This document shows, piece after piece, positions 1 through 6,619 of a DNA stretch of 6,703 nt. The notes below the pieces were generated by a model. The model ran no database searches, was not told the origin of the DNA, and saw only the letters and a list, made by a program, of their open reading frames with translations. Source of the DNA: Pseudomonadota bacterium (GTDB lineage Bacteria > Desulfobacterota > Desulfovibrionia > Desulfovibrionales > Desulfovibrionaceae). Numbering within the stretch: position 1 is the stretch's first letter; each line of letters begins with the position of its first letter. Location of the stretch: NCBI GenBank assembly GCA_023399375.1, contig JAEWPX010000115.1, positions 1 to 6,703 on the forward strand, written 5' to 3'. A program made the position numbers and the translations under genes.

Positions 1-2
1 AT

Positions 3-57
3 CCCCCCCATCCTGGGGGGCGGGGGTGTTAAAACCCCCCCGCCCGCCGGAGGCACC
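3..57 (-). terminator. Tandem GC hairpins 3' of the lysE-type gene (probable terminator / composite repeat)
   Basis: Read on the minus strand, this follows the exporter stop codon. It contains GCCTCCGGCGG (54 to 44). Next is a stem pairing GGGCGGGGG (45 to 37) with CCCCCGCCC (26 to 18) around a T-rich loop. Finally CCCCCC (20 to 15) can pair with GGGGGG (9 to 3) across AGGAT. The two hairpins share bases, so they are alternatives or partly exclusive. No U-tract follows, so a classical intrinsic terminator is not shown. Position and pairing support transcript termination or 3'-end protection. A related element of the same layout follows livF (6565-6619). Confidence 0.5.
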
Positions 58-88
58 TTTCCTCCCTCCCCCTCTCCTCACTCCCCCT

Positions 89-727
89 TCACGAATTGTC
101 CGCAAACGCCAGACGCACGCCGAGCAGGATGAAAAGCGCGCCCACGCCCTTGGTGCAAAGCGCGCGCACCCGTACGGCGCGGCCGACGCCGGCGGCCATG
201 CGCGCCGCGCCCCAGGCGTAGAGAATGTTGCAGGCCGTGCCCGTGCACGTGAGGATGAGTCCGAGGCAGACGAAGGCCCAGGCCTTGTCCGGCGAAGACT
301 GGTCGATGAACTGCGGCACGAAGGCCAAAAAGAACAGCGCCACCTTGGGGTTGAGCGCGTTGGTGAAAAAGCCCTGCACGTAGATGCCCCGTCCGGTGAC
401 GGCTGCCGTGCGGGGAACGCTTGTGGCTTCTTCTTTTTTCCTGAATGAAACGATCATGGTCAGCCCGGAATAGACGAGGTAGGCCGCGCCCACGAGTTTG
501 ACCACGGTAAAGGCCGTGGCCGACGCCGCGAGCAGCGCGGTCAGGCCGATGGCCGCGGCCGCGATGTGCACGAAGCAGCCCGTGCCGATGCCGAGCGCCG
601 CGACGACGCCGCCGCGCGCGCCGTGCCCGGCGCTGCGGCTGACCACGTACAGCACGTCCGGCCCGGGAGCCAGGTTGAAAAGGATGCCCGAGAACACGAA
701 AAGCCAAAGGTCGTGGATGCCGAACAT
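89..727 (-). CDS. LysE/RhtB-family amino-acid exporter
   Basis: This 212-residue inner-membrane protein belongs to the LysE/RhtB superfamily, which exports amino acids such as threonine, homoserine or lysine by secondary transport; the substrate here is unknown. Length matches the family (about 205-215). Family marks visible are an N-terminal hydrophobic helix running into PGPD (residues 21-24), KLVGAAYLVYSG (77-88), a short charged cytoplasmic linker RKKEE (96-100) and NPKVALFFLAFVPQF (126-140). Further hydrophobic segments run to near the C terminus, about five or six in all. The start at 727 is chosen because GGAG lies 9 nt upstream (740-737) and the protein aligns from its first residue; an in-frame extension to 991 adds 88 residues unlike the family and crosses the promoter region. 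It is divergent from the iclR-liv unit, suggesting an efflux valve paired with an importer (inference). Confidence 0.9.
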   Translation of the reverse strand: MFGIHDLWLFVFSGILFNLAPGPDVLYVVSRSAGHGARGGVVAALGIGTGCFVHIAAAAIGLTALLAASATAFTVVKLVGAAYLVYSGLTMIVSFRKKEEATSVPRTAAVTGRGIYVQGFFTNALNPKVALFFLAFVPQFIDQSSPDKAWAFVCLGLILTCTGTACNILYAWGAARMAAGVGRAVRVRALCTKGVGALFILLGVRLAFADNS

Positions 728-794
728 ACGGGAGATCTCCGCGCGCAGGATGCGCTTGCCGCGCGTCCGGGGCGTGCCGGGCCGCACAGAGGCC

Positions 795-823
795 GCTCTA
801 TGCCAGGGCGCGCGCCGTGTCAA
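795..823 (-). promoter_or_regulatory. Candidate sigma70 promoter for the exporter gene
   Basis: On the minus strand a perfect TTGACA (823 to 818) is followed after 17 nt by TAGAGC (800 to 795), a 3/6 match to TATAAT. The predicted start of transcription, near 788, leaves a leader of about 60 nt before the start codon at 727. The spacer contains the 10-bp palindrome GGCGCGCGCC (807-816). The -35 box is strong but the -10 is weak, so activity may need an activator or may be modest. Confidence 0.45.
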
Positions 824-865
824 AAGCCGCGCCCTAAGGCCGCGTCCGTCCCGGCTGCACGGCGC

Positions 866-912
866 GCAATGCCCGCTTTGCAACAAAATGGTAAAGCATC
901 GGGGCGCATTGC
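866..912. repeat. Nested inverted repeat in the divergent region
   Basis: Outer arms GCAATGC (866-872) and GCATTGC (906-912) are exact reverse complements. Inside them, GCTTT (875-879) faces AAAGC (893-897). The central 13 nt are A-rich, unlike the GC-rich surroundings. The whole could form an interrupted hairpin or hold a dimeric regulator. It lies between the two promoter candidates, upstream of both. Function is unknown. Confidence 0.4.
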
Positions 913-984
913 CGCTGTCGCCGCCGTTGCCGACCGCGCCGCCACAGGCTGCTGCGCAGCAACGCGGCAGAGGGCAATCTTGCT

Positions 985-1013
985 TTGACACGCGGACGAT
1001 TGCGCGGTATCAG
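985..1013 (+). promoter_or_regulatory. Candidate sigma70 promoter for iclR and probably the liv operon
   Basis: A perfect TTGACA (985-990), a 17-nt spacer and TATCAG (1008-1013, 4/6 match to TATAAT) make the best plus-strand promoter I see. Transcription would start near 1020, giving a leader of about 64 nt before the GTG at 1084. The TTG inside this -35 box could be mistaken for a start codon of iclR. Because only 42 bp separate iclR from livK and no terminator is seen there, this promoter probably also serves the transporter genes. Confidence 0.6.
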
Positions 1014-1031
1014 CCCTCATCCGGACCCGCT

Positions 1032-1048
1032 GTTCCGCCAGGCGGAAC
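1032..1048. promoter_or_regulatory. 17-nt perfect palindrome in the iclR leader (candidate operator)
   Basis: GTTCCGCC and GGCGGAAC are exact reverse complements around a single A. Pairing resumes outside as CGCT (1028-1031) with AGCG (1050-1053), offset by one G. The site begins about 12 nt after the predicted transcription start, a typical place for an autorepressor operator. IclR-family dimers usually bind short palindromes of this size, so self-binding is a reasonable inference. An RNA hairpin is the alternative reading. Confidence 0.5.
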
Positions 1049-1072
1049 GAGCGTTGCAAAAACCAGTCCTCC

Positions 1073-1076
1073 AGGA
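1073..1076 (+). promoter_or_regulatory. Ribosome-binding site fixing the iclR GTG start
   Basis: AGGA ends 7 nt before the GTG at 1084, good spacing for initiation. No in-frame ATG occurs until residue 39 of the resulting protein, inside the DNA-binding helix. An out-of-frame ATG at 1076 overlaps this site and has no Shine-Dalgarno of its own. Confidence 0.6.
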
Positions 1077-1083
1077 TGGCTTT

Positions 1084-1851
1084 GTGGACAAAAAAGGCAA
1101 AACCTCGGACCCTCTCTCCCGCGGACTTGCCATCCTGGAACTGCTCGGCGTCGAGGACACCGGTTACACCCTCAAGGAAATCGCCGCCCGGGTCGGCATG
1201 AGCAAGACCTCGGCCCACCGCTACGGCAGCATGCTGTGCGACCAGGGCTACCTGACCCGCGACCCGCGCTCGGGGCTCTACCGCCTGGGCGTGCGCACGC
1301 TGTCCCTGGCGCTGGCCATCATCGAACACAACGACCTCGTGCGTCTGGTGCAGCCGCTGGTGGACGAGGCGGCCGCGCGCCACGGCGTGCACATCGACGT
1401 GGGCATCCTGGCCAACGACGCCATCTATCTGATCTACCGCCGGGATTCGCCGGACACCCGGGCCTACCGCTCCTTCAGCTATTCCTCGGCCCTGCACTAT
1501 CTGGCGGCCGGCAAGGCGGCCATGGCGTTTCTCGAACCCGAGGCCCTGCGCGAACTCGTCGCCCGCCTCGACCTCGTGGCCCAGACCGCCCGGACCATCA
1601 CCGACCCCGAGGCGCTGCTCGCCGATCTGGAGCAGGTGCGCCGGCAGGGGTTCGCCCGCAACAACGAGGAATCGCTGCCCGGGCTCATCGCCATCGGCGC
1701 GCCGCTTTTTTCGTTGCGCACGAGCGCCGTCATCGGGGCCATCAGCTTCGATTCGGCCACCGCGACCTATTCCATGCAGGAGTTCGAAGACCGTTTCGCG
1801 GGCTATCTCGTGGAACTGGCCAAGAAATTGTCGGCCGTGGTTTCGCTGTGA
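1084..1851 (+). CDS. IclR-family transcriptional regulator
   Basis: The 255-residue product matches the usual IclR length (about 250). Residues 8-69 form the winged helix-turn-helix: DPLSRGLAILELL opens it, LKEIAARVGMSKTSAHR (30-46) is the helix-turn-helix, and GLYRLG (64-69) closes the wing. The rest is the IclR effector-binding domain, including GFARNNEESLPGLIAIGAPLF-like sequence in its second half and a final long helix. IclR proteins act as dimers or tetramers and respond to small-molecule ligands, as repressors or activators. The GTG start is preferred because of AGGA 7 nt upstream; the longer reading from TTG 985 begins inside the promoter. The gene lies 42 bp before livK on the same strand, so it is the likely local regulator of the transporter and perhaps of the divergent exporter. 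The effector cannot be read from sequence. Confidence 0.92.
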   Translation: MDKKGKTSDPLSRGLAILELLGVEDTGYTLKEIAARVGMSKTSAHRYGSMLCDQGYLTRDPRSGLYRLGVRTLSLALAIIEHNDLVRLVQPLVDEAAARHGVHIDVGILANDAIYLIYRRDSPDTRAYRSFSYSSALHYLAAGKAAMAFLEPEALRELVARLDLVAQTARTITDPEALLADLEQVRRQGFARNNEESLPGLIAIGAPLFSLRTSAVIGAISFDSATATYSMQEFEDRFAGYLVELAKKLSAVVSL

Positions 1852-1893
1852 GCGATCCGGCGAGGGGAACAACACCAACGTGGAGGGACTGTC

Positions 1894-3027
1894 ATGCGTA
1901 AACTGCTTTTCATCTGCCTGGCCCTGGTACTGGGCCTGGCCAACGTGGCCTACTGCGCCGACGACACCATCAAAATCGGCGTGTTCCTGCCGCTGACCGG
2001 CCAGAACGCCTTCGGCGGCCAGCTTGAGCTCGACGGCGTGCAGATGGCCAACAAGGAAAATCCCACCATTCTCGGCAAAAAAGTCGAGCTGTTCGTGGTG
2101 GACAACAAGTCCGACAAGGTCGAGGCCGCCAACGCGGTGCAGCGCCTGATCGAGAAGGAAAAAGTCCAAGCCATCATCGGCACCTACGGCTCCTCCCTGG
2201 CCATGGCCGGCGGCGAGGTTTCGGAAAAGGCCCACATTCCCCAGGTCGGCACCAGCTGCACCAACCCGCTGGTCACCCAGGGCAAGAAATACATCTTCCG
2301 CGTCTGCTTCATCGACCCCTACCAGGGCGCCGGCGCAGCCACCTACGCCTACAAGACCCTGGGCCTCAAGAAGGCCGCCATGCTCGTGGACGTCGCCAGC
2401 GACTACTCCGTGGGCCTGGCCAAGTACTTCGAGCGCTCCTTCACCAAGCTCGGCGGCACGATGGTCGGCACCCTCAACTACCAGTCCGGCGACCAGGACT
2501 TCACCGCCCAGCTGACCAAGATCATCGCCGAGAAGCCCGACGTCCTCTTCATCCCCTCCTACTTCGCCGAAGGCGCCATCATCATGAAGCAGGCCGCGGA
2601 GCTCGGCGCGACCTTCAAGATCATGGGCGGCGACGCCATGGACAACCCCAAGATCACCGACATCGGCGGCAAGGCGGTCGAGGGCTTCACCCACACCACC
2701 TTCCCCTATGACCCGTCCATGAAGAACATGAGCGCCATGGCCAAGAAGTTCACCGACGGCTGGCGCGCCATGTACCCGGGCAAGGAGCCCAACGTGAACT
2801 CTGCCCTCGGTTACGACGCCTACATGATCATCCTCGACGCCATCAAGCGCGCCGGCAAGGCCGATCCCGAGGCCATCACCAAGGCCCTGGCCGAGACCAA
2901 GGCCTTCGAGGGCGTCACCGGCAAGACCGCCATCAACGCCACCCACGACGCCGAAAAGCCCGTGGGCCTGGTCGTGATCAAGGACGGCAAGAAGCTCTAC
3001 GAGGGCGAGATCGTCCCCGAACTCTAA
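1894..3027 (+). CDS. livK: LivK-type periplasmic amino-acid binding protein
   Basis: This is the 377-residue solute-binding subunit of a HAAT (branched-chain amino-acid type) ABC importer, of normal length. Residues 1 to about 22 are a signal peptide (MRKLL, then a hydrophobic core, then AYCA). The cleavage point is uncertain, and Cys21 is preceded by Tyr, which is not a good lipobox. The mature protein opens with IKIGVFLPLTGQNAFGG (26-42), typical of type I two-lobed binding folds. Aligned from memory with E. coli LivJ, likely ligand contacts are Ser100, Ser121, Thr123, Tyr171, Tyr223 and Asp247 (Glu in E. coli), which fits an amino-acid ligand. Exact specificity is not determined. GGAGG (1882-1886) lies 7 nt before the ATG. 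The gene is first of livKHMGF, and a strong stem-loop follows it. Confidence 0.95.
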   Translation: MRKLLFICLALVLGLANVAYCADDTIKIGVFLPLTGQNAFGGQLELDGVQMANKENPTILGKKVELFVVDNKSDKVEAANAVQRLIEKEKVQAIIGTYGSSLAMAGGEVSEKAHIPQVGTSCTNPLVTQGKKYIFRVCFIDPYQGAGAATYAYKTLGLKKAAMLVDVASDYSVGLAKYFERSFTKLGGTMVGTLNYQSGDQDFTAQLTKIIAEKPDVLFIPSYFAEGAIIMKQAAELGATFKIMGGDAMDNPKITDIGGKAVEGFTHTTFPYDPSMKNMSAMAKKFTDGWRAMYPGKEPNVNSALGYDAYMIILDAIKRAGKADPEAITKALAETKAFEGVTGKTAINATHDAEKPVGLVVIKDGKKLYEGEIVPEL

Positions 3028-3043
3028 ACCGTTCGCCAAGCCC

Positions 3044-3079
3044 CGCCGCGCGGCCGGATTTCCGCCCGGCCGCGCGGCG
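3044..3079 (+). terminator. 14-bp GC stem-loop between livK and livH (attenuator or mRNA stabiliser)
   Basis: CGCCGCGCGGCCGG (3044-3057) pairs perfectly with CCGGCCGCGCGGCG (3066-3079) around the 8-nt loop ATTTCCGC. All 14 pairs are G-C. No T-run follows, so full intrinsic termination is unlikely. Such structures after binding-protein genes commonly protect the upstream mRNA or cause partial termination, giving more binding protein than membrane subunits. That role here is inferred from position. Confidence 0.7.
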
Positions 3080-3115
3080 CGCAAGGAGCGGCGCTCCCGG
3101 ATGCCAACCCGCGAC

Positions 3116-3120
3116 AAGGA
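3116..3120 (+). promoter_or_regulatory. livH ribosome-binding site
   Basis: AAGGA ends 6 nt before the livH ATG at 3127. A second, stronger AAGGAG at 3083-3088 lies too far upstream for livH. It sits in a small inverted repeat (GGAGCG 3085-3090 with CGCTCC 3092-3097) and may serve a nine-codon leader reading frame at 3101-3130. Confidence 0.6.
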
Positions 3121-3126
3121 CTTCCC

Positions 3127-4020
3127 ATGAACCTGGCCACCTTTATCCAGAATATCCTAAACAGCCTCACGCTCGGCAGCCTCTATGCCCTGGTGGCCAT
3201 CGGCTACACCATGGTCTACGGCATCCTGCGCCTGATCAACTTCGCGCACAGCGAAATTTTCATGCTCGGGGCCTACTTCGTCTTCTGGGGCATCACCCTC
3301 GTCCACCTGCCCTGGCCCGTGGCCATGGTGCTCGCCATCCTCGTCACCGCAAGCCTCGGCGTGCTGGTGGACCAGGTGGCCTACAGGCCCCTGCGCGACG
3401 CCCCGCGCATCTCGGCGCTGATCAGCTCCATCGGCGTCTCCTTTTTCCTGCAAAACGTGGCCATCGTCTTTTTCCAGGCCATCCCCCGCGAGGTCTACCG
3501 GCCGCAGTGGCTGGAAGACCCCATCCTCTTCCACGGCGTGCGCGTGCTGCCGCTCACGCTCTTCGTGCCCCTGCTCTCCCTCGTCCTCATGCTGCTGCTC
3601 ATCTACATCGTCTACCGCACCAAGACCGGACTCGGCATGCGGGCCATCAGCAAGGACATCGAGACGAGCTACCTGATGGGCGTGCCCGTCAACCGCGTCA
3701 TCGCCGTCACCTTCGGCATCGGATCGGCCCTGGCCGCGGCCAGCGGCATCATGTGGGCGCTGCGCTATCCGCAGCTCCAGCCCATCATGGGCACCATCCC
3801 CGGCTTCAAGGCCTTCATCGCCGCCGTGTTCGGCGGCATCGGCTCCATCCAGGGCGCGGTCATCGGCGGCATCACCCTGGGGTTCATCGAAATCATGACC
3901 GTTGCCTTCTTCCCGGATCTGGCCGGTTATCGGGACGCCTTCGCCTTCGTGCTGCTCATCCTCGTCCTGATGGTCAAACCGACCGGACTGCTCGGCGAAA
4001 GACCGGAGGATAAAGTCTGA
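3127..4020 (+). CDS. livH: LivH-type branched-chain amino-acid ABC permease
   Basis: This is the 297-residue inner-membrane permease, normal for LivH, with about eight hydrophobic segments. Family marks include LGSLYALVAIGYTMVYGILRL-like sequence near the N terminus, NFAHSEIFMLGAY (38-50), the VAYRPLR motif (84-90), and the cytoplasmic coupling (EAA-type) loop RAISKDIETSYLMGV (172-186) that contacts the ATPases. It pairs with LivM to form the translocation path. The ATG has AAGGA 6 nt upstream. Its TGA shares one base with the livM ATG (TGATG), so the two permeases are translationally coupled and probably made in equal amounts. Confidence 0.95.
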   Translation: MNLATFIQNILNSLTLGSLYALVAIGYTMVYGILRLINFAHSEIFMLGAYFVFWGITLVHLPWPVAMVLAILVTASLGVLVDQVAYRPLRDAPRISALISSIGVSFFLQNVAIVFFQAIPREVYRPQWLEDPILFHGVRVLPLTLFVPLLSLVLMLLLIYIVYRTKTGLGMRAISKDIETSYLMGVPVNRVIAVTFGIGSALAAASGIMWALRYPQLQPIMGTIPGFKAFIAAVFGGIGSIQGAVIGGITLGFIEIMTVAFFPDLAGYRDAFAFVLLILVLMVKPTGLLGERPEDKV

Positions 4021-5057
4021 TGCGACGCGGCCGCACCATCCTGCTCAACGTCCTGGCCATCGGGGTCCTCGGCCTGCTGCTTTCCCTGGCCGAGGCCTAT
4101 TGCAACGGCTATCAGACCCAGATCCTGAACCTGATCGCCATCAACATCATCCTGGCCCTGTCCCTGAACCTCATCTACGGCTTCACCGGGCTCTTCAGCT
4201 TGGGCCACGCCGGGTTCATGGCCATCGGGGCCTATGTCTGCTCCATCCTCATCATGACGCCGGACCAGAAGGACATGCTCTTCCTGCTCCAGCCGGCCTA
4301 CGACTGGGTGCAAAACGCCCATGCCCCGTTCTTCGCGGCCGTGCTGGCCGGCGGCGCGGTGGCGGCGATCTGCGGGGCCATCGTCGGCATTCCGCTCCTG
4401 CGCCTGGGCGACGACTACCTCGGCATCGCCACCCTGGGATTCGCCGAGATCGTCCGCGTCGTGGCCAACAACATCCCGCGCCTGACCAACGGAGCGCTCG
4501 GGTTCAAGGGCATCCCGGCCTACGCCGACCTGTGGTGGAACTTCGGCTGGGCGCTGGTCACCCTCTACGTCATCGTGCGCCTGCTCCAGAGCAATACCGG
4601 CAACGTCCTCAAAGCCATCCGCGACAACGAGATCGCGGCCAAGGCCATGGGCGTCAACGTGTTCCGCTACAAGCTGCTCTCCTTCACCGTGGGCTCGTTT
4701 TTCGCGGGCGTGGGCGGCGCGCTGCTGGCAAGTCTTTTAACCACCATCGACCCCAAGATGTTCCTGTTCACCCTGACCTTCAACGTGCTCATGATCGTGG
4801 TCGCCGGGGGCCTTGGCTCGCTCACCGGCTCGGTGCTGGCCGGAATCGGCATCACCGTGCTGCTCGAATGGCTGCGCGTCGTGGAAAACCCGGTGGACCT
4901 CCTGGGCTTTTCCCTGCCGGGCATCCCGGGCATGCGCATGGTGGTCTTTTCCCTGGCGCTCATCGTCATCATCCTCTTTCGCCGCGAAGGGCTCATGGGC
5001 ATGCGCGAGCTGACCTGGCGCTCCCTGGCCGGCGTCTTTTCCCGGGAGAAGGCCTGA
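4020..5057 (+). CDS. livM: LivM-type branched-chain amino-acid ABC permease
   Basis: This is the second permease, 345 residues, within the usual range; E. coli LivM is longer. Diagnostic sequence includes LSLNLIYGFTGLFSLGHAG (47-65) and RLGDDYLGIATLGFAEIVR (128-146). The EAA-type coupling loop is LKAIRDNEIAAKAMGVN (197-213). The protein is hydrophobic throughout, with a longer loop at about 79-103 and a charged C-terminal tail after LFRREGLMG. GGAGG (4005-4009), inside the end of livH, lies 10 nt before the ATG. The stop overlaps the livG start (TGATG at 5055-5059), continuing the coupled series. It should form a heterodimer with LivH in the inner membrane. Confidence 0.95.
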   Translation: MRRGRTILLNVLAIGVLGLLLSLAEAYCNGYQTQILNLIAINIILALSLNLIYGFTGLFSLGHAGFMAIGAYVCSILIMTPDQKDMLFLLQPAYDWVQNAHAPFFAAVLAGGAVAAICGAIVGIPLLRLGDDYLGIATLGFAEIVRVVANNIPRLTNGALGFKGIPAYADLWWNFGWALVTLYVIVRLLQSNTGNVLKAIRDNEIAAKAMGVNVFRYKLLSFTVGSFFAGVGGALLASLLTTIDPKMFLFTLTFNVLMIVVAGGLGSLTGSVLAGIGITVLLEWLRVVENPVDLLGFSLPGIPGMRMVVFSLALIVIILFRREGLMGMRELTWRSLAGVFSREKA

Positions 5058-5840
5058 TGCAACCGACGCCAACAGACGTGATCCTCGAAACCCGCGACCT
5101 GAACATGCGCTTCGGCGGCCTGCTCGCCGTGTCCGACTTCTCGGCCGTCTTCCCCCGGGGCAGCATCACGGGGCTGATCGGCCCGAACGGCGCGGGCAAG
5201 ACCACCTGCTTCAACATGATCACCGGCTTTTACAAGCCGACTTCCGGGCAGGTCGTCTTCCACGGCGAGGAAGTACAGGGCCGGCCGCCCCATGCGCTCT
5301 GCCGCGCCGGCATCGCCCGCACCTTCCAGAACATTCGCCTGTTCAACAACGAGACGGTGCTCGAAAACGTCATGATCGGCCGCCACCTGCGCCAGAAATC
5401 CAACTGGCTGCAAACGCTCGTCTTCATGCCGGCCGCCCTGCGCGAGGAAAAGGAAATCCGCGCCCGCTGCATGGAGCTCCTCGACGTGGTCGGTCTGGCG
5501 GACCTCGCCGGGGAAAAGGCAGCCAGCCTCCCCTACGGCGCGCAGCGCCGCCTGGAGATCGCCCGCGCCCTGGCCACGGAACCGTCGTTTCTGCTCCTCG
5601 ACGAGCCCGCCGCCGGAATGAACCCGCAGGAATCCGAAGACCTCATGGGTTTCGTGCGCACCATCCGCGAAGCCTTCGGCCTCACCATCCTGCTCATCGA
5701 ACACGACATGAAGGTGGTCATGGGCATCTGCGAACACCTCTGGGTGCTGGACTACGGCCAGACCATCGCCTCCGGCCCGCCCGAGGCCATCCGGTCCGAC
5801 CCCAAGGTCATCACCGCCTACCTCGGCGAGGAGCAGTCCC

Positions 5841-5848
<8 letters not shown>
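5057..5848 (+). CDS. livG: LivG-type ABC transporter ATPase
   Basis: This is the 263-residue cytoplasmic ATPase, usual LivG length. Walker A is GPNGAGKT (42-49), the Q-loop is TFQNIRLF with Gln91, the signature region is LPYGAQRRLEIARAL (157-171), Walker B is FLLLDE (177-182) with catalytic Glu182, the D-loop region is AGMN (185-188), and the H-loop is IEHDM with His215. LPYG in place of LSGG is normal for LivG. The start at 5057 is chosen because GGGAG (5044-5048) is 8 nt upstream and the ABC domain begins at once; upstream in-frame sequence overlaps livM and is not ABC-like. It should dimerise with LivF. The last 8 bases overlap livF. Confidence 0.95.
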
Positions 5849-6545
<697 letters not shown>

Positions 6546-6564
6546 GAGAGGGAAAGGCGAAGAG

Positions 6565-6619
6565 GCCACCGGCGGCCAGGAGGGGATGATCCCCTCCTGG
6601 ACCTCCCCGACGGGGGAGG
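6565..6619 (+). terminator. Tandem hairpins 3' of livF (probable operon terminator / composite repeat)
   Basis: GCCACCGGCGG (6565-6575) leads into a 25-nt perfect palindrome. Its arms CCAGGAGGGGAT (6576-6587) and ATCCCCTCCTGG (6589-6600) flank a single G. A second hairpin follows one base later: CCTCCCC (6602-6608), loop GACG, GGGGAGG (6613-6619). There is no U-tract. Placement 20-75 bp after the last gene of the operon supports transcript ending or 3'-end protection. The layout matches the element after the exporter gene (57 to 3, minus strand). Confidence 0.6.

Larger units (their letters stand above)
728..1083. other. Divergent intergenic regulatory region
   Basis: This 356-bp gap separates the exporter start from the iclR start. 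I see no credible gene in it; frames that stay open here lack family resemblance and ribosome-binding sites. It contains promoter candidates on both strands (823-795 minus, 985-1013 plus), a nested inverted repeat at 866-912 in a locally A/T-richer patch, a 12-bp palindrome at 950-961, and a 17-nt palindrome at 1032-1048. It is the most likely site of regulatory input for the whole locus. Confidence 0.8.

Noticed and set aside
728..991. 88-residue N-terminal extension of the exporter to 991
   Set aside because: It would precede the canonical first membrane helix with Arg/Cys-rich sequence not seen in the family, and it spans the predicted promoter.
985..1083. N-terminal extension of the IclR protein from TTG at 985
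   Set aside because: That TTG is part of a perfect TTGACA -35 box with a -10 at 17 nt spacing. The added 33 residues are unlike the family, and GTG 1084 has a well-spaced AGGA.
1852..1893. Possible separate promoter or terminator between iclR and livK
   Set aside because: In the 42-bp gap and the end of iclR I find only weak hexamer matches (a TTGTCG with no acceptable -10) and no stem-loop.
498..1901. Long plus-strand open frame (467 codons) overlapping the exporter and iclR
   Set aside because: Pro/Arg/Ala-rich translation without recognisable domains, antisense to the exporter and out of frame with iclR.
820..3117. Very long minus-strand open frame (765 codons) across iclR and livK
   Set aside because: Gly/His/Asp-rich low-complexity translation opposite two clear genes. 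It is a by-product of GC-rich third codon positions.
4100..5056. Fusion of a 319-residue N-terminal part to LivG
   Set aside because: The upstream part is an out-of-frame reading of livM with Arg/Pro/His-rich sequence. LivG has its own start and Shine-Dalgarno at 5057.
5525..5571. LivG signature reads LPYGA rather than LSGGQ
   Set aside because: LivG proteins normally deviate here (for example LAYGQ in E. coli), and the other catalytic motifs are intact.
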